From assembly GCA_963575745.1 (NCBI GenBank), contig CAUYUJ010014322.1:186001-250000 (forward strand): a stretch of DNA of 64,000 nt, in the 5' to 3' direction. The position numbers and the translations under genes were made by a program. Every line of letters begins with the position of its first letter. Within the stretch, counting starts at the first letter, position 1. This document shows, piece by piece, positions 53,881-63,180 of the stretch. Under the pieces are notes generated by a model, which worked only from the letters and a program-made list of their open reading frames with translations, did no database searches and had not been told where the DNA came from. The DNA comes from Prorocentrum cordatum. Taxonomy: Eukaryota; Sar; Dinophyceae; Prorocentrales; Prorocentraceae.

Positions 53881-54930
53881 TTCCCAAGCGCTCCCAGGCG
53901 CTTCCAGGCGCTCCCAGGCGCTGCCCAGCGCATTCCCCGGGCTGAGCGGGCAAGGGTGTCACGAGCGGGCCTGGCCTGGCGCGGCGCTCTCAAGCGCTCC
54001 AGGCGTTCCCAGGCGCTCCCAAGCGCTGCCCGGGCGTTCCCAAGCGCTCCCAAGCGCTCCCAGGCGCTCCCAGGCGCTTCCAAGCGCTGCCCAGCGCTCC
54101 CCTCGGGCTGAGCGGGTAGGGGTGTGACGAGCGGGCCTGGCCTGGCCTGGCGCTCCCTGCGCGCTCCCAAGCGTTCCCAGGCGCTCCCAGGCGCTTCAAG
54201 GCTTGCCCAGCGCCCTCCCGGGCTGAGCGGGTAGTGGTGTCACGCGCGGGCCTGGCCTGCCTGGCGCTCCCAAGCATTCCCGGGCGCTCCCAGGCGCTGG
54301 CCAGCGCCCCTCCCCGGGCTGAGCGGGTCGGGGTGTCACGAGCGGGCCTGGCCTGGCCTGGCGCTCCCAGGCGCTCCCAAGCGCTCCCAAGCGCTCCCAA
54401 GCGCTTCCAGGCGCTCCCAGGCGCTGCCCAGCGATCCCCCCGGGCTGAGCGGGTAAGGGTGTCACGAGCGGGCCTGGCCTGGCCTGGCGCTCCCAAGCGC
54501 TCCCAAGCGCATCCAGGCGCTTCCAGGCGCTCCCAGGCGCTCCCAAGTGTTCCCAAGCGCTCCCAAGCGCTACCCAGCGCATCCCCCGGGCTGAGCGGGT
54601 CGGGGTGTCACGAGCGCGCCTGGTCTGGCTTGGCGCTCCCAGGCGCCCCCAGGCGTTCCCAGGCGCTCCCAGGCGCTCCCAAGCGCTCCCAGGCGCTCCC
54701 AAGCGCTCCCAAGCGCTGCCCAGCGCTCACCCTGAGCTGAGCGGGTAAGAATGCCACGAGCGGGCCTGGCCTGGCTTGGCGCCCCCAAGCGCCCCAGGCG
54801 CTCCCAGGCGCTCCCGAGCGCTGCCCATAGCACCCCGGCGCTCCCAGGCGCTCCCAGGCGCTCTCAGGAGTTCCCAATTGCCCCCAAGCGCTCCTAGGCG
54901 CTCCCAAGCGCCCAAGAAGCGCTCCCAGGC
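53881..54930. repeat. Higher-order CGCTCCCAGG array
   Basis: 10-bp units are interrupted about every 100-150 bp by GGGCTGAGCGGGT..GGGTGTCACGAGCGGGCCTGGCCTGG modules (53937, 54107, 54222, 54318, 54443, 54590, 54734). Confidence 0.9.
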
Positions 54931-54959
54931 GTGTCCAGACCGCCCGAGGATCCCCCCAG

Positions 54960-55330
54960 CGGCCAATTCACCGTGGGCCTGGTCTGAAGTGGAAGCGCCC
55001 CAGCGGGTACATCACCGTGGGCCTGGTCCGGGGGGAGCGGCCCGGAGTGCAATTCACCGTGGGCCTGGTCAGGGGGGGGCCCGAGTGCTCCTGGAAAGCG
55101 CCGAATCGCCAGGGAGCGTCCTGGAGCGGCCCAGGAGCGCCCTGAGGCCTTGGGCGATGGCGAATTCACCGTGGGCCTGGTCTGGGGTCCTGAGAGCACT
55201 CAGGGGCGTCAGCATCGTCAGGGGGCGTCCTGGGGCGCCCAGGAGAGCGCTGGGGCCCTGGGCGGCGGCCAATTCACCGTGGGCCTGGTCTGGGGAACCT
55301 TGCCCCCCCCCCGCGCGGAGCTAAGTCGAC
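54960..55330. repeat. AATTCACCGTGGGCCTGGTC modules
   Basis: Five units (54964, 55009 variant ACATCACCGTGG, 55050, 55162, 55271); one inverted unit lies near 55430-55455. Confidence 0.85.
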
Positions 55331-55710
55331 AGGAAACGTCTTTTGCCAGCCAGCCTATCAGGGAGGGGTAACACAGGAAAATTTTAGAATACGAAATAGA
55401 AAAAAGCCAGCGGTGAATCGAGCTCAGGGCCCGACCAGGCCCACGGTGAATTAGTCTGATGTTTCGGGGTTATAAGTCTCTTTGACGATCGCCCAGGCGG
55501 GCACAGGATAATCGCTTGCGCGTAAGCCGCATCATTGATAATGATGTAAGGCCCTCGCGGGCCCTGCCTGACGGCAACCGAGACTCAACCTGGACAGGGC
55601 CTGTCATTCACGCACGGCTGGGAGGTAGTCTGACTGCGAGGTGCCAGTTAGGTCGCTTGCCGCCTAAATGGGTGGGTGGATACGGGCCAGGCGGCCCTGG
55701 GCGAGTTTAG
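55331..55710. other. Spacer
   Basis: Contains CAGGAAACGTCTTTTGC (also at about 53198) and the inverted CACGGTGAATTA word. No gene. Confidence 0.4.
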
Positions 55711-56105
55711 TGTTTAGGGTCTACTGGGCGTGGCCACGAGCGCACCGTGACCGCGAACATACCTGCGGCGGCCGTCACTTGCACCCGCACGCCACCCCAC
55801 CAGAAAGATCATGTCTCCCCTCGGGAGAGCCACGTCGACTACAGCGTCGACGGCGACGACGACGACGGCGACGGCGACGACTGATGCGCGAGCAAGTGGG
55901 CACACGAGTGCTGTAACGGGCGGGACGAGTCGGGTCGGGCGGAAGAGGTTCTGCACGCATGCGCAGCAAAGGCAATTTTGTAGAATGGGTGGATCGGCGC
56001 GGAACGGGAGGCACGTTGTATTGTAAAAGACAAGAGATCCTGCACGCATGCGCAGGAAATGCTATTTGTCATAATAGATGGAGCGGGTTTACATAAGAGG
56101 GGCGC
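55711..56105. repeat. Duplicated block C, copy 1
   Basis: Collinear with 58098-58495: TTTAGGGTCTA, CACCTGCGG.GGCCGTCA-like words, a (GAC)n-rich part, GTGCTGTAACGGGCGGGACGAGTCGGGTCGGGCGG (two parts) and CTGCACGCATGCGCAGG twice. Confidence 0.88.
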
Positions 56106-56111
56106 AATTTG

Positions 56112-56126
<15 letters not shown>

Positions 56127-56208
<82 letters not shown>

Positions 56209-56235
56209 TTTAAAAAAAAAAAAAAAAAAAAAAAA
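56127..56235. repeat. Poly(T)-poly(A) inverted homopolymer
   Basis: About 80 T, TTATTTT, then about 23 A, within a copy of the CTGCACGCATGC repeat. Self-complementary. Confidence 0.95.
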
Positions 56236-56449
56236 CAAAAAATCTGCACGCATGCTCAGGAAATGCAATTTTTGCAATAGATGGAGGCGGATCGCGACGG
56301 GGACTGGGCACTTTGTGCTGTGAAAAATTATCCCGGCAAAGCAACCTAACAGCGATGTGTAGAAGCATATCTGAAAGCATTCCCCTTAAGATTCAGGTGA
56401 GAATCCAGCTGTAGAGTTCTGCTGTTCTTGCAATCGTAGTCGCATTCGC

Positions 56450-56815
56450 GATGGCAGTCGCAGCGGCAACGGCAGTCGCAGTCACAGCCTCAGCCTCAGC
56501 CTGCCTCAGCCTCAGCCTCAGCCTGCCTCAGCCTCATCCTGCCTCAGCCTCAGCCTCAGCCTGCTTCAGCCTCAGCCTCAGTCTGCCTTCAGCCTCGGCC
56601 TCAGCCTCAGCCTGCCTCAGCCTCAGCCTGCATCAGCCTCAGCCTCAGCCTCAGCCTGCCTCAGCATCAGCCTGCCTCAGCCTCAGCCTCAGCCTGCCTC
56701 AGCCTCAGCCTCAGCCTGCTTCAGCCTCAGCCTCAGTCTGCCTTCAGCCTCGCCTCAGCCTCAGCCCTCAGCCTCAGCCTCAGCCTCAGCCTCAGCATCA
56801 GCCTGCCTCAGCATT
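56450..56815. repeat. (CAGCCT)n repeat
   Basis: CAGCCT with CTGC and CATC variants for about 365 bp. Confidence 0.95.
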
Positions 56816-57105
56816 CAAAATGTGGCCCGGGAATGGAGTTCTGGGAAATCGAAGAGCACGAAGTGGCCTACAGTTGGCTCCGGCTATTCAAAATGTGGCC
56901 CGGGAATGGAGTTCTGGGAAATAGAAGAGCACGAAGTGGCCTACAGTTGGCTCCGGGCATCCAAAATGTGGCCCGGGAATGGAATTCTGGGAACTCGAAG
57001 AGCACGAAGTGTGTGACTGTTGCATCCGGCCCTCCAGAATGTGGCCCGGGAATGGAGTTCTGGGAACTCGAAGAGCACGAAGTGTGTGACTGTTTGTGAA
57101 AAACG
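56816..57105. repeat. 73-bp tandem repeat, four copies
   Basis: TGTGGCCCGGGAATGGA starts at 56821, 56894, 56967 and 57040, exactly 73 bp apart; GAAGAGCACGAAGTG is in each copy. Confidence 0.95.
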
Positions 57106-57345
57106 AGCGGGGCCCCCTGCCGCCCGGCAACTCCCAACACCTGCCCGGACCCCCCTGTGGAGTGATCTGTGAGCTCTTTTTACCCCACTAGAAACCTATC
57201 AGTCTTCGCTGTTAGGTAATATGAGATCCTGCACGCATGCTCAGGAAATTATTTTTGTGTAGGAGATGGAGCCGGGTTGCATAACGGCCGCTTCTGCAAT
57301 AACTAAGGTTTATAATAATATGATTAGAAATTTAAGGTAAAGGGT
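57106..57345. other. Spacer with one CTGCACGCATGC repeat
   Basis: CTGCACGCATGCTCAGG at 57233-57249; no gene. Confidence 0.45.
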
Positions 57346-58112
57346 ATAAGGTTTAGGGCTTCTCGGGCGCGCAGCGGCCGACAGTCAAGGCAAGGCAGCC
57401 CCCCCTTCGGCAAGCTTGATTGGGGGGGCGTTTAGCCGACCCGATCAAGCTTGGCGAAGGGCGCCAGAGCTGCAACCACTTCCCACCCCCGGCCGCAGGG
57501 CCGGCGACCTCCCAAACTAATGCCTTTTAGGGTTTAGGGCCGCTGGCCCCTAAATTCCCAATGCGCTCCAAGCGCTCCCAGGCGCTCCCAGGCGCTCCCC
57601 GGCGCTGCCCGGCGCTGCCAGGCGCTGCCAGGCGCTCCCAGGCGTTCCCACGCGCTCCCAAGCGTTCCCCGGCGATCCCAGGCGCCCCCAAGCGCTCCCA
57701 AGCGCTCCCAGGCGCTCCCAAGCGCTTCCCGCTCGCTCCCAGGCGCTCCCAGGCGCTCCCAAGCGCTCCCAGGCGCTCCCAGACGCTCCCAGGCGCTCCC
57801 AGGCGCTCCCACATGCGCCCAGAGGTGCTCGGAGCGCTCCACACGTGTCTTTACATGTCGGAGAAGCATAGGGGGGAACTCCAGGTCAAAAGTCTTTGGG
57901 TTTAGGGTGTAATATTCTTCGAGGATCAAAGAGAAGTTTATCTTTGAATCGCGACTCCCAGGGGGCAGCCTACGGCTGCATGGGCGACCCAGTCTGGCAA
58001 CCAGCTGACGCTTCTCAGAGATGCCTGTCTCTCGTAGACGGCGACGGCGATGCGCGGTTGGTGGGCAGAAGCACAACGAGGTGCTTGGGAATTAAAGGTT
58101 TAGGGTTTAGGG
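57346..58112. repeat. Subtelomere-like block B, copy 3
   Basis: Same order as 48319-49530 but with a shorter 10-bp array (57560-57810); closes with GGTTTAGGGTTTAGGG. Confidence 0.9.
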
Positions 58113-58495
58113 TCTAACAGGCTTGGCCACGATTACAACTTGCCCACGAACCCACCTGCGGTGGCCGTCAATCCCACCCGCAAGCCACCCCATCATAAAA
58201 ATCATCTCTCCCCTCGTGAGAACCGCATCGAATACAGCGTCGACGACGAGGACAACGACGACGGCGACGACGGATGTGCGATCCAATTGGCACGCGAGTG
58301 CTGTAACGGGCGGGACGAGTCGGGTCGGGCGGAAGAGGTTCTGCACGCATGCGCAGGAAACGCTAGTCGGTAGAATCGGTGGATCGGGTCGCAACGGAAG
58401 GCACTTTGTATTGTAAAATACATGAGATTCTGCACGCATGCGCAGAATGTGCTATTTGTTGCAGTAGACGGAGCGGGTTGACATAAGAGGGGCGC
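58098..58495. repeat. Duplicated block C, copy 2
   Basis: Second copy of 55711-56105. Confidence 0.88.
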
Positions 58496-58498
58496 ATC

Positions 58499-58765
58499 GG
58501 ATTCTGGGTGGTTTACATAGCGGGTCGTAAAGATCCCCATAGCAGGCTCGGTCCAGGAGCGCGCCTGGGAGCAGGCATGATCAGAAAATAATATGTTTTG
58601 CATGGGATTGTGGGTGGTTTACATAGCGGGTCGTAAAGATCCGCATAGCAGGCTCGATCCAGGAGTGCGCCTGGGAGCACGAATGATCAGGAAATAATGT
58701 TTTGCATAAGAGTGTGGGTGGTTTACATAGATCCCCATAGCAGGCTCGATCCAGGAAGTTTGATG
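58499..58765. repeat. Tandem GTGGTTTACATAGCGGGTCG repeats (about 105 bp, three copies)
   Basis: GGGTGGTTTACATAG begins at about 58506, 58611 and 58713; each copy continues with CATAGCAGGCTCG.TCCAGGA. The third lacks GCGGGTCGTAAAG. Confidence 0.9.
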
Positions 58766-58820
58766 GAAGTCAGGACGCATGGGGTCTGGGTAATTAGAAT
58801 TTAATTAATCATAGGGTTCA

Positions 58821-60273
58821 GAATTTAGGGCCTGCATTAGAGAAAGCGCGCGCTGGCTGCAATCCCCCGACATCAAGGTTGTTGGGGGGGGATCGCTGCC
58901 CAGGCCGCGCGCGCCACGGTTTGTCGCACCCCCGCCCCAGACCACCCAGAGTGAAGACTTTTAGGGTTTAGGGTTTCTCCCCCCAACCCCCCTATCACGG
59001 GGGGCTGTCGAAGTGGCGCGCGCAGGCGATCGCCGACGCGGCCGTGGCATTGCGCATCCACTTGAGCATGCGCGCAGGGCGCGTGACGTAGGCGCGTCGG
59101 CTCGTCGCCCCGTCGAAGAGGCAGCCTTTGGCGATTTCGGCGTTGAGCTTCGCCGTTGGGCTGCCGCTGGCGCAGCATGTCCATGCGTTGCCGCCTTTGC
59201 CTTCGGCACTGGGTTGTGACACTGGGCTGTGAATGCAGGGATGCGCGCGTGCGGCCGCGGCCGTAGCAATGCGCGCCGATGCGAGCACGCGCGCAGGGTG
59301 CATGGCGCTGGCGCGTCAGGTCGCCTCGTCGATGAGGCAGCCGTTTGCACATTCGGCGTGGAGCTTCGCCGGTGGGCTGCCGCTGGCGCAGCAGTTCCAC
59401 AAGGGTCCGGCATCTGCCTTCGGCATTGGAAAGCAGCACTGCGAAGGCGCTGGCGCGGCAATCCCATGGTTTCCAGTGGGCCTCGAGCGAGCGGCTGCGC
59501 CGTCGGGCTCCTCGCTGACGGCGACGCGCACGGCAGTTGCATTCGCCCGCGGCTTTGGGTTTCGCTTTTGGTGTCGCCCCCCCGCTGAAGCGATTGCAAT
59601 CATCGACGCAGCCGCCTTCAGCGCGAACTTCGGACGGCTGGAGGGGGAGCGCGAGGGGGTGGGTCTGGCACCCCCTCGCTACGATGCGCGCGCATGGCTG
59701 CGGCAGCACCTCCATGGCAGAGCCCTTGGAATGCCTTGGGGAGGCCCTCTGGCAGCGCTGGGGGAGCGCCTGGAGCTCCCCCCAAGAGCCCTGGGACCGC
59801 CTGGAACTGCCTGGGCACGCTTGGGGGCGCGCGGGAGCGCGCGGGAGCGCATGGGGGCGCTGCGTGGCGCCTTGGAGCGCTTGCGGGTGCTTACGAGCGC
59901 GCGGGAATGCTTGGGCGCCTGGGAGCACCTGGGAGCGCCGGGGAGCGCTTAGGAGCGGTCAAAAGTTGTGGCAGCGCTGGGAACGCCGGGGAGCGCCTGC
60001 GAGCGCCTGGGAGCGCGCCAGGATCGTGCCGGGAGCGCTTGGGAGCGCCGGCGAGCGCTTGGTAGCGCCTTGGGGCGTGCCGGGAGCGCTTGGGGGCGCC
60101 TGGGAGCGCCTGGGAGCGCAGCCATCGCGTTCCCAATGCCGAGAGCGCCTGGGAGCATGCCGGGAGCGCCTGAAGCGCCATGGAGCGCTTGGGAGCGTGC
60201 CGGGAGCGCTTGGGAAAGCTTGGAAGCGCCTGGGAGCGCCTGGGAGCGCTTGGGAGCGCCTGGGAGCGCTTGG

Positions 60274-60308
<35 letters not shown>

Positions 60309-60761
60309 TGCCGGGAGCGTGCCGGGAGCGCTTGGAGAGTCCCTGGGAGCGCCTGGAGCGTTTGGGAGCGCCTGGAGCGCCGCATGCTGTAATTTCATAG
60401 GTTTGACGCACCCAGAGAGCACCGCATGCTGTATTTTCATAAGTTTGGAGCCCCAGGGGATGTAGGCGGCGCGCAAGGAACCCGCTTGCTAGGGCTGAGG
60501 GTTAGGGGTTCCTTTTCTTAGGAGAACACCACGGGGATGCACCGCGCGGCGTGCGAATTCCTCCTCAGCGGCTATCGCCGCTTCGTCGGTGCGGCGCACG
60601 CTGCATGGGCAGGCTCGCTGAGCGCTCGGCCAGACGCCACGGGCTACGGACGTTGCACCGCCCGCGGCTTGCAGTTTAGGGTTTAGGGTTTAAGGCTTCT
60701 CTTAGCGCAGCGGCCGACAGTCCAGGCAATGCTGCCCCCCTTCGGCAAGCTTGATTGGGAA
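58821..60761. repeat. Segmental duplication block A, copy 2 (1.94 kb)
   Basis: Collinear with 46515-48395. The last shared bases are AAGCTTGATTGGGAA (to 60761); copy 1 then continues into block B whereas here the ORF1-like gene sequence begins, marking a junction. Confidence 0.92.
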
Positions 60762-61849
60762 TTCTTGTCCTTGCTGAGGGACAGCGGCGCCGTGTGGCCA
60801 ATCGGTGTCGAGGCGGCGACTTGACGCCACGTGCCTCCGGGGCCTCCACCACGCAATGTGGACACCAGCTTGCGCACCCGACGTTCAGCCAGTCCCACGT
60901 CACCCTCCATCCTGACCACGAAGCGCTGGCCCAAGTCGTCGCCCTCGACCTTCGCGACCTCCGAGAGCTGCGCGTCCGCCAGCACTGGGGCCATGGCGCG
61001 CTCCACCGCCGCGCGCATGAGCGGGGCCTTGCTGGCGACGACCATGACCGCACGGTCGATCGTCCTGCTCCAGGCAGGCCCAGCCTCAGGCGGGGGTGGG
61101 ACGCCCGCCGCGACCACTCCGAGCTCCCGCTGGAGCTGCGCCAGGTCCGCCGTGTGCTTCGCCATGATTCTGATCGTCTCCTTCTGCCTCCTGCGCATCT
61201 CGTCCTCGAGCCTCCTGATGTCCTCCTCCTGCTGCTGCTGAATGCGCTCGACCTTCCCCTGCCTGCTCTCAAGAAGCGCCGTGCGGCGCTCGAGAGCCCT
61301 CTGGATGCCGTCGAGGCTCTTGCCCATGTTCTGAAGGAGGCGCTCCAGGCTGGAGCGCACCTCAGCAAAGAGCGTGCCCCGCAGGAGGGCAATGGCCGCC
61401 GCAGCCTCAGGTGGCGCACCGCCAAGCCCAGCATGGTCCTCCCCCAGGACAGGCGTGGCCATGCCGCCCACGGGAGTGCAGGGGGCCATCCGCTGTGCAC
61501 CGTGCCCCGCGCGGGCAGCATCAAGGCCAGCAGCAGCGGCCGCCCACGGGTCGCGCGGGGCCGCCGCAGGCTGCGAGGGGAGCGCGGGGCAGGCCGCCTC
61601 CGCCTCCAGGAAGGCCGCCTCCTCAGCCTTGAGCGCAGCCACGGCCGCCCTCTTGGCTTCCTCACGTTCTGCCTCCACATCTCGAGCGCGATCACGGGGC
61701 TGGCGCCCACTGCGCCTGCGGCGGCGCCGCCCCCCACCCCTGGACTTCTCACGAGAAGATGAGGAGGGGCCGCCAGAGGAGGGCGCACGGCCAGCAGCAC
61801 CAGTAGCACAGCCATCGCCCACATGCGCACCATCCCGCGCAGGGCCCAT
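60683..61849 (-). CDS. LINE ORF1-like protein, 3'-truncated and fused to repeat
   Basis: 388 codons on the minus strand from ATG at 61849, preceded by about 160 nt of 5' UTR and a DinoSL. Residues 30-55 are Arg/Ser-rich. Residues 55-90 are a charged Ala/Glu helix. Residues 160-245 form a strong coiled coil (SSLERLLQNMGKSLDGIQRA, QQEEDIRRLEDEMRRRQKET). Residues 262-345 alternate strand and helix (RAVMVVASK...GQRFVVRMEGDVGLAERRVRKL), like the RNA-binding domain of retrotransposon ORF1 proteins. Such ORF1 proteins bind element RNA; that is assumed from layout, not shown. True gene sequence stops at 60762 (about residue 363); the last 25 residues are translated block A repeat. No reverse transcriptase is in the window. 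An alternative frame starting right after the SL (62013) is Arg/Pro-rich and less credible. It could instead be an unrelated coiled-coil retrogene. Confidence 0.6.
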   Translation of the reverse strand: MGPARDGAHVGDGCATGAAGRAPSSGGPSSSSREKSRGGGRRRRRRSGRQPRDRARDVEAEREEAKRAAVAALKAEEAAFLEAEAACPALPSQPAAAPRDPWAAAAAGLDAARAGHGAQRMAPCTPVGGMATPVLGEDHAGLGGAPPEAAAAIALLRGTLFAEVRSSLERLLQNMGKSLDGIQRALERRTALLESRQGKVERIQQQQEEDIRRLEDEMRRRQKETIRIMAKHTADLAQLQRELGVVAAGVPPPPEAGPAWSRTIDRAVMVVASKAPLMRAAVERAMAPVLADAQLSEVAKVEGDDLGQRFVVRMEGDVGLAERRVRKLVSTLRGGGPGGTWRQVAASTPIGHTAPLSLSKDKNSQSSLPKGGSIAWTVGRCAKRSLKP

Positions 61850-62013
61850 GGCGTCGCAGCTGGAAGCGTTCGGGCCGACAGGAACGGGAAAGGCCTCCGT
61901 TTACCCACCGACCTGAGCGCTGGTGCGGTGGGTCCGAGATGACGCCAGACTTCAGGAAGTCTTGCTAGCCGCGGACTAGCGGCATCCGCTTGGTTCCCTG
62001 GGGAAACCTGCAT

Positions 62014-62035
62014 CTTGAGCCAAAATGGCTACGGA
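62014..62035 (-). other. Genomic dinoflagellate spliced-leader sequence (relict DinoSL)
   Basis: The minus strand reads T then CCGTAGCC...GGCTCAAG, the full 22-nt dinoflagellate trans-spliced leader (D = T). It is followed at once by ATG (62013-62011) and then the 5' region of the ORF1-like gene. SL RNA genes would continue with a GT donor; here an ATG follows, so this is the leader of a reverse-transcribed mRNA, not an SL RNA gene. Confidence 0.95.
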
Positions 62036-62075
62036 GGAGGAAGGGGAGGAGGAGGAGGAGGAGGAGGAGGAGCTA
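62036..62075. repeat. (GGA)n microsatellite upstream of the relict SL
   Basis: Purine triplets begin within a base or two of the SL 5' end. Confidence 0.85.
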
Positions 62076-62944
62076 CATCTGCAGGTGGTCTGCCGAAAAT
62101 GTGCCTTCCCGCCACCTCCCGCAAGTAAAAGGGTCGAATTAACCCCCTCTGTGTAGGGCATAGCTAACAGGCGACAGAGTGTTGAGAGAATACGAGTGGG
62201 CAGTGATAGTAGCGTGTGAGGCTGGCACTTAAAGGCTGGCTTGCGTATCCTGTACCCCACCCGCCCAGCCCCCTCGATAAACCGCCCCCCAACCGTCCCC
62301 GACAATAGTTGATTTACTGCGCGGGCAATTGGCAGAGTAATTAGCTAAAAGCTGACACGTAAACGCAACCGGATGTGGAATATGGGGAGGTCGAGACTGC
62401 GCAAGGCGTCAGTCAAACGCGAGGGGAGGTAAGTGAGAACTGCAAAGAGGCTGCAAGACCGAGTGCTGCCAGAGGGTCGGCTCTGCCCGACCTTAGCAAA
62501 GTTGCTGGGGCGAGGACCGTCCTTCCTTGAGAGCCGACCCCCACCCCATGCCATCCTAACCTCCGCCACCAACCGTCCCCCACGAATAGATTTCTGCGCT
62601 GGCAATGGGCAGGGCCGCCAAAGGCTGACAAGGGAAACGCAAACAGGTGCGGAGTAAGGGGAAGTCGACACTGCGACAGGCGTAAGTCAACGCATGCAAT
62701 ATGCAAGGAGGTAGAGAAAGTCCCCCCCCTCCGCCCTCTCCTGCTGTTGCGGGCTCCGCAGGTGGCAAAAATGGAAAAAGGGGCCTCATCTTGAAAGGGA
62801 CCCCAGCGCCACCCTGCGGGAGCCCGAATTGCACAGACAGACCTCAATGGGTACGTCGTCTCCTCCTCCGCCCCCGCCCCGCCCCTCCTGAAAGGCCCGC
62901 GGAGAGTACATCGATCATATCGCGGCTGGTCTGCAGCCCGGAGT
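62076..62944. repeat. Non-coding with a roughly 300-bp diverged tandem duplication
   Basis: CCACCAACCGTCCCC..GAATAG..GCGC.GGCAAT.GGCAGAG..AAAGGCTGACA and the following GTCGA.ACTGCG.CA.GCGT.AGTCAA appear at 62284-62425 and 62568-62695. No recognised gene. Confidence 0.65.
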
Positions 62945-62955
62945 CTTGAGCCAAA
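62945..62955 (-). other. Possible truncated relict SL
   Basis: Minus strand TTTGGCTCAAG equals the last 11 nt of the DinoSL, same orientation as the full copy 0.9 kb away. Truncated leaders arise when a retrogene is trans-spliced again. An 11-mer can also occur by chance. Confidence 0.35.
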
Positions 62956-63180
62956 CCGACCTGAAGGCGAGGCGGCCGCGGTCAGTGCCCTAATTTGCCG
63001 AGGTGTTCATCGCACGCGGCTTGCATGCCGAAGCGGGTTCCAATCGAGTCCAGCCCCCCCCCCCCCAACAGCGCCCCCAAGCGTTACGTCATAAAGGGTG
63101 GGGGGCTGGGGGCCCGTCATGCCCCAAACAATGGAGAAACGCGCTCTAGCAGTGCTAACTTTGCCTCAAGAGGAAGCAAC
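62956..63180. other. Intergenic spacer
   Basis: A C-run at 63054-63066 and no other recognisable signal. Confidence 0.35.

Larger units (their letters stand above)
46300..60693. repeat. Interstitial TTTAGGG-type telomeric motifs (dispersed)
   Basis: GGTTTAGGG or multiples occur at about 46301, 46501-46523, 46653-46668, 48307-48328, 49311, 49509, 49721, 49880, 55711, 57350, 57525, 57898, 58097-58112, 58822, 58960-58976 and 60673-60693. Most mark the edges of blocks A, B and C. The longest run is about three units, so this is not a chromosome end. Confidence 0.9.

Noticed and set aside
53007-54907. ORFs with REGTPECLRERPGRHS-type repeats
   Set aside because: Translation of the 45-48-bp and 10-bp tandem repeats; no independent coding signal.
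59229-60400. Apparent conserved proteins shared by two loci (46925-48045 and 59229-60400)
   Set aside because: The similarity is at DNA level over the whole 1.9-kb block on both strands, i.e. segmental duplication, not conserved genes.
46300-60693. True telomere
   Set aside because: TTTAGGG runs are at most about three units and lie inside repeats on both sides.
60676-62013. 445-codon ORF starting immediately after the spliced leader
   Set aside because: Arg/Pro-rich throughout, whereas the overlapping 388-codon frame has a clear coiled coil and strand-helix pattern.
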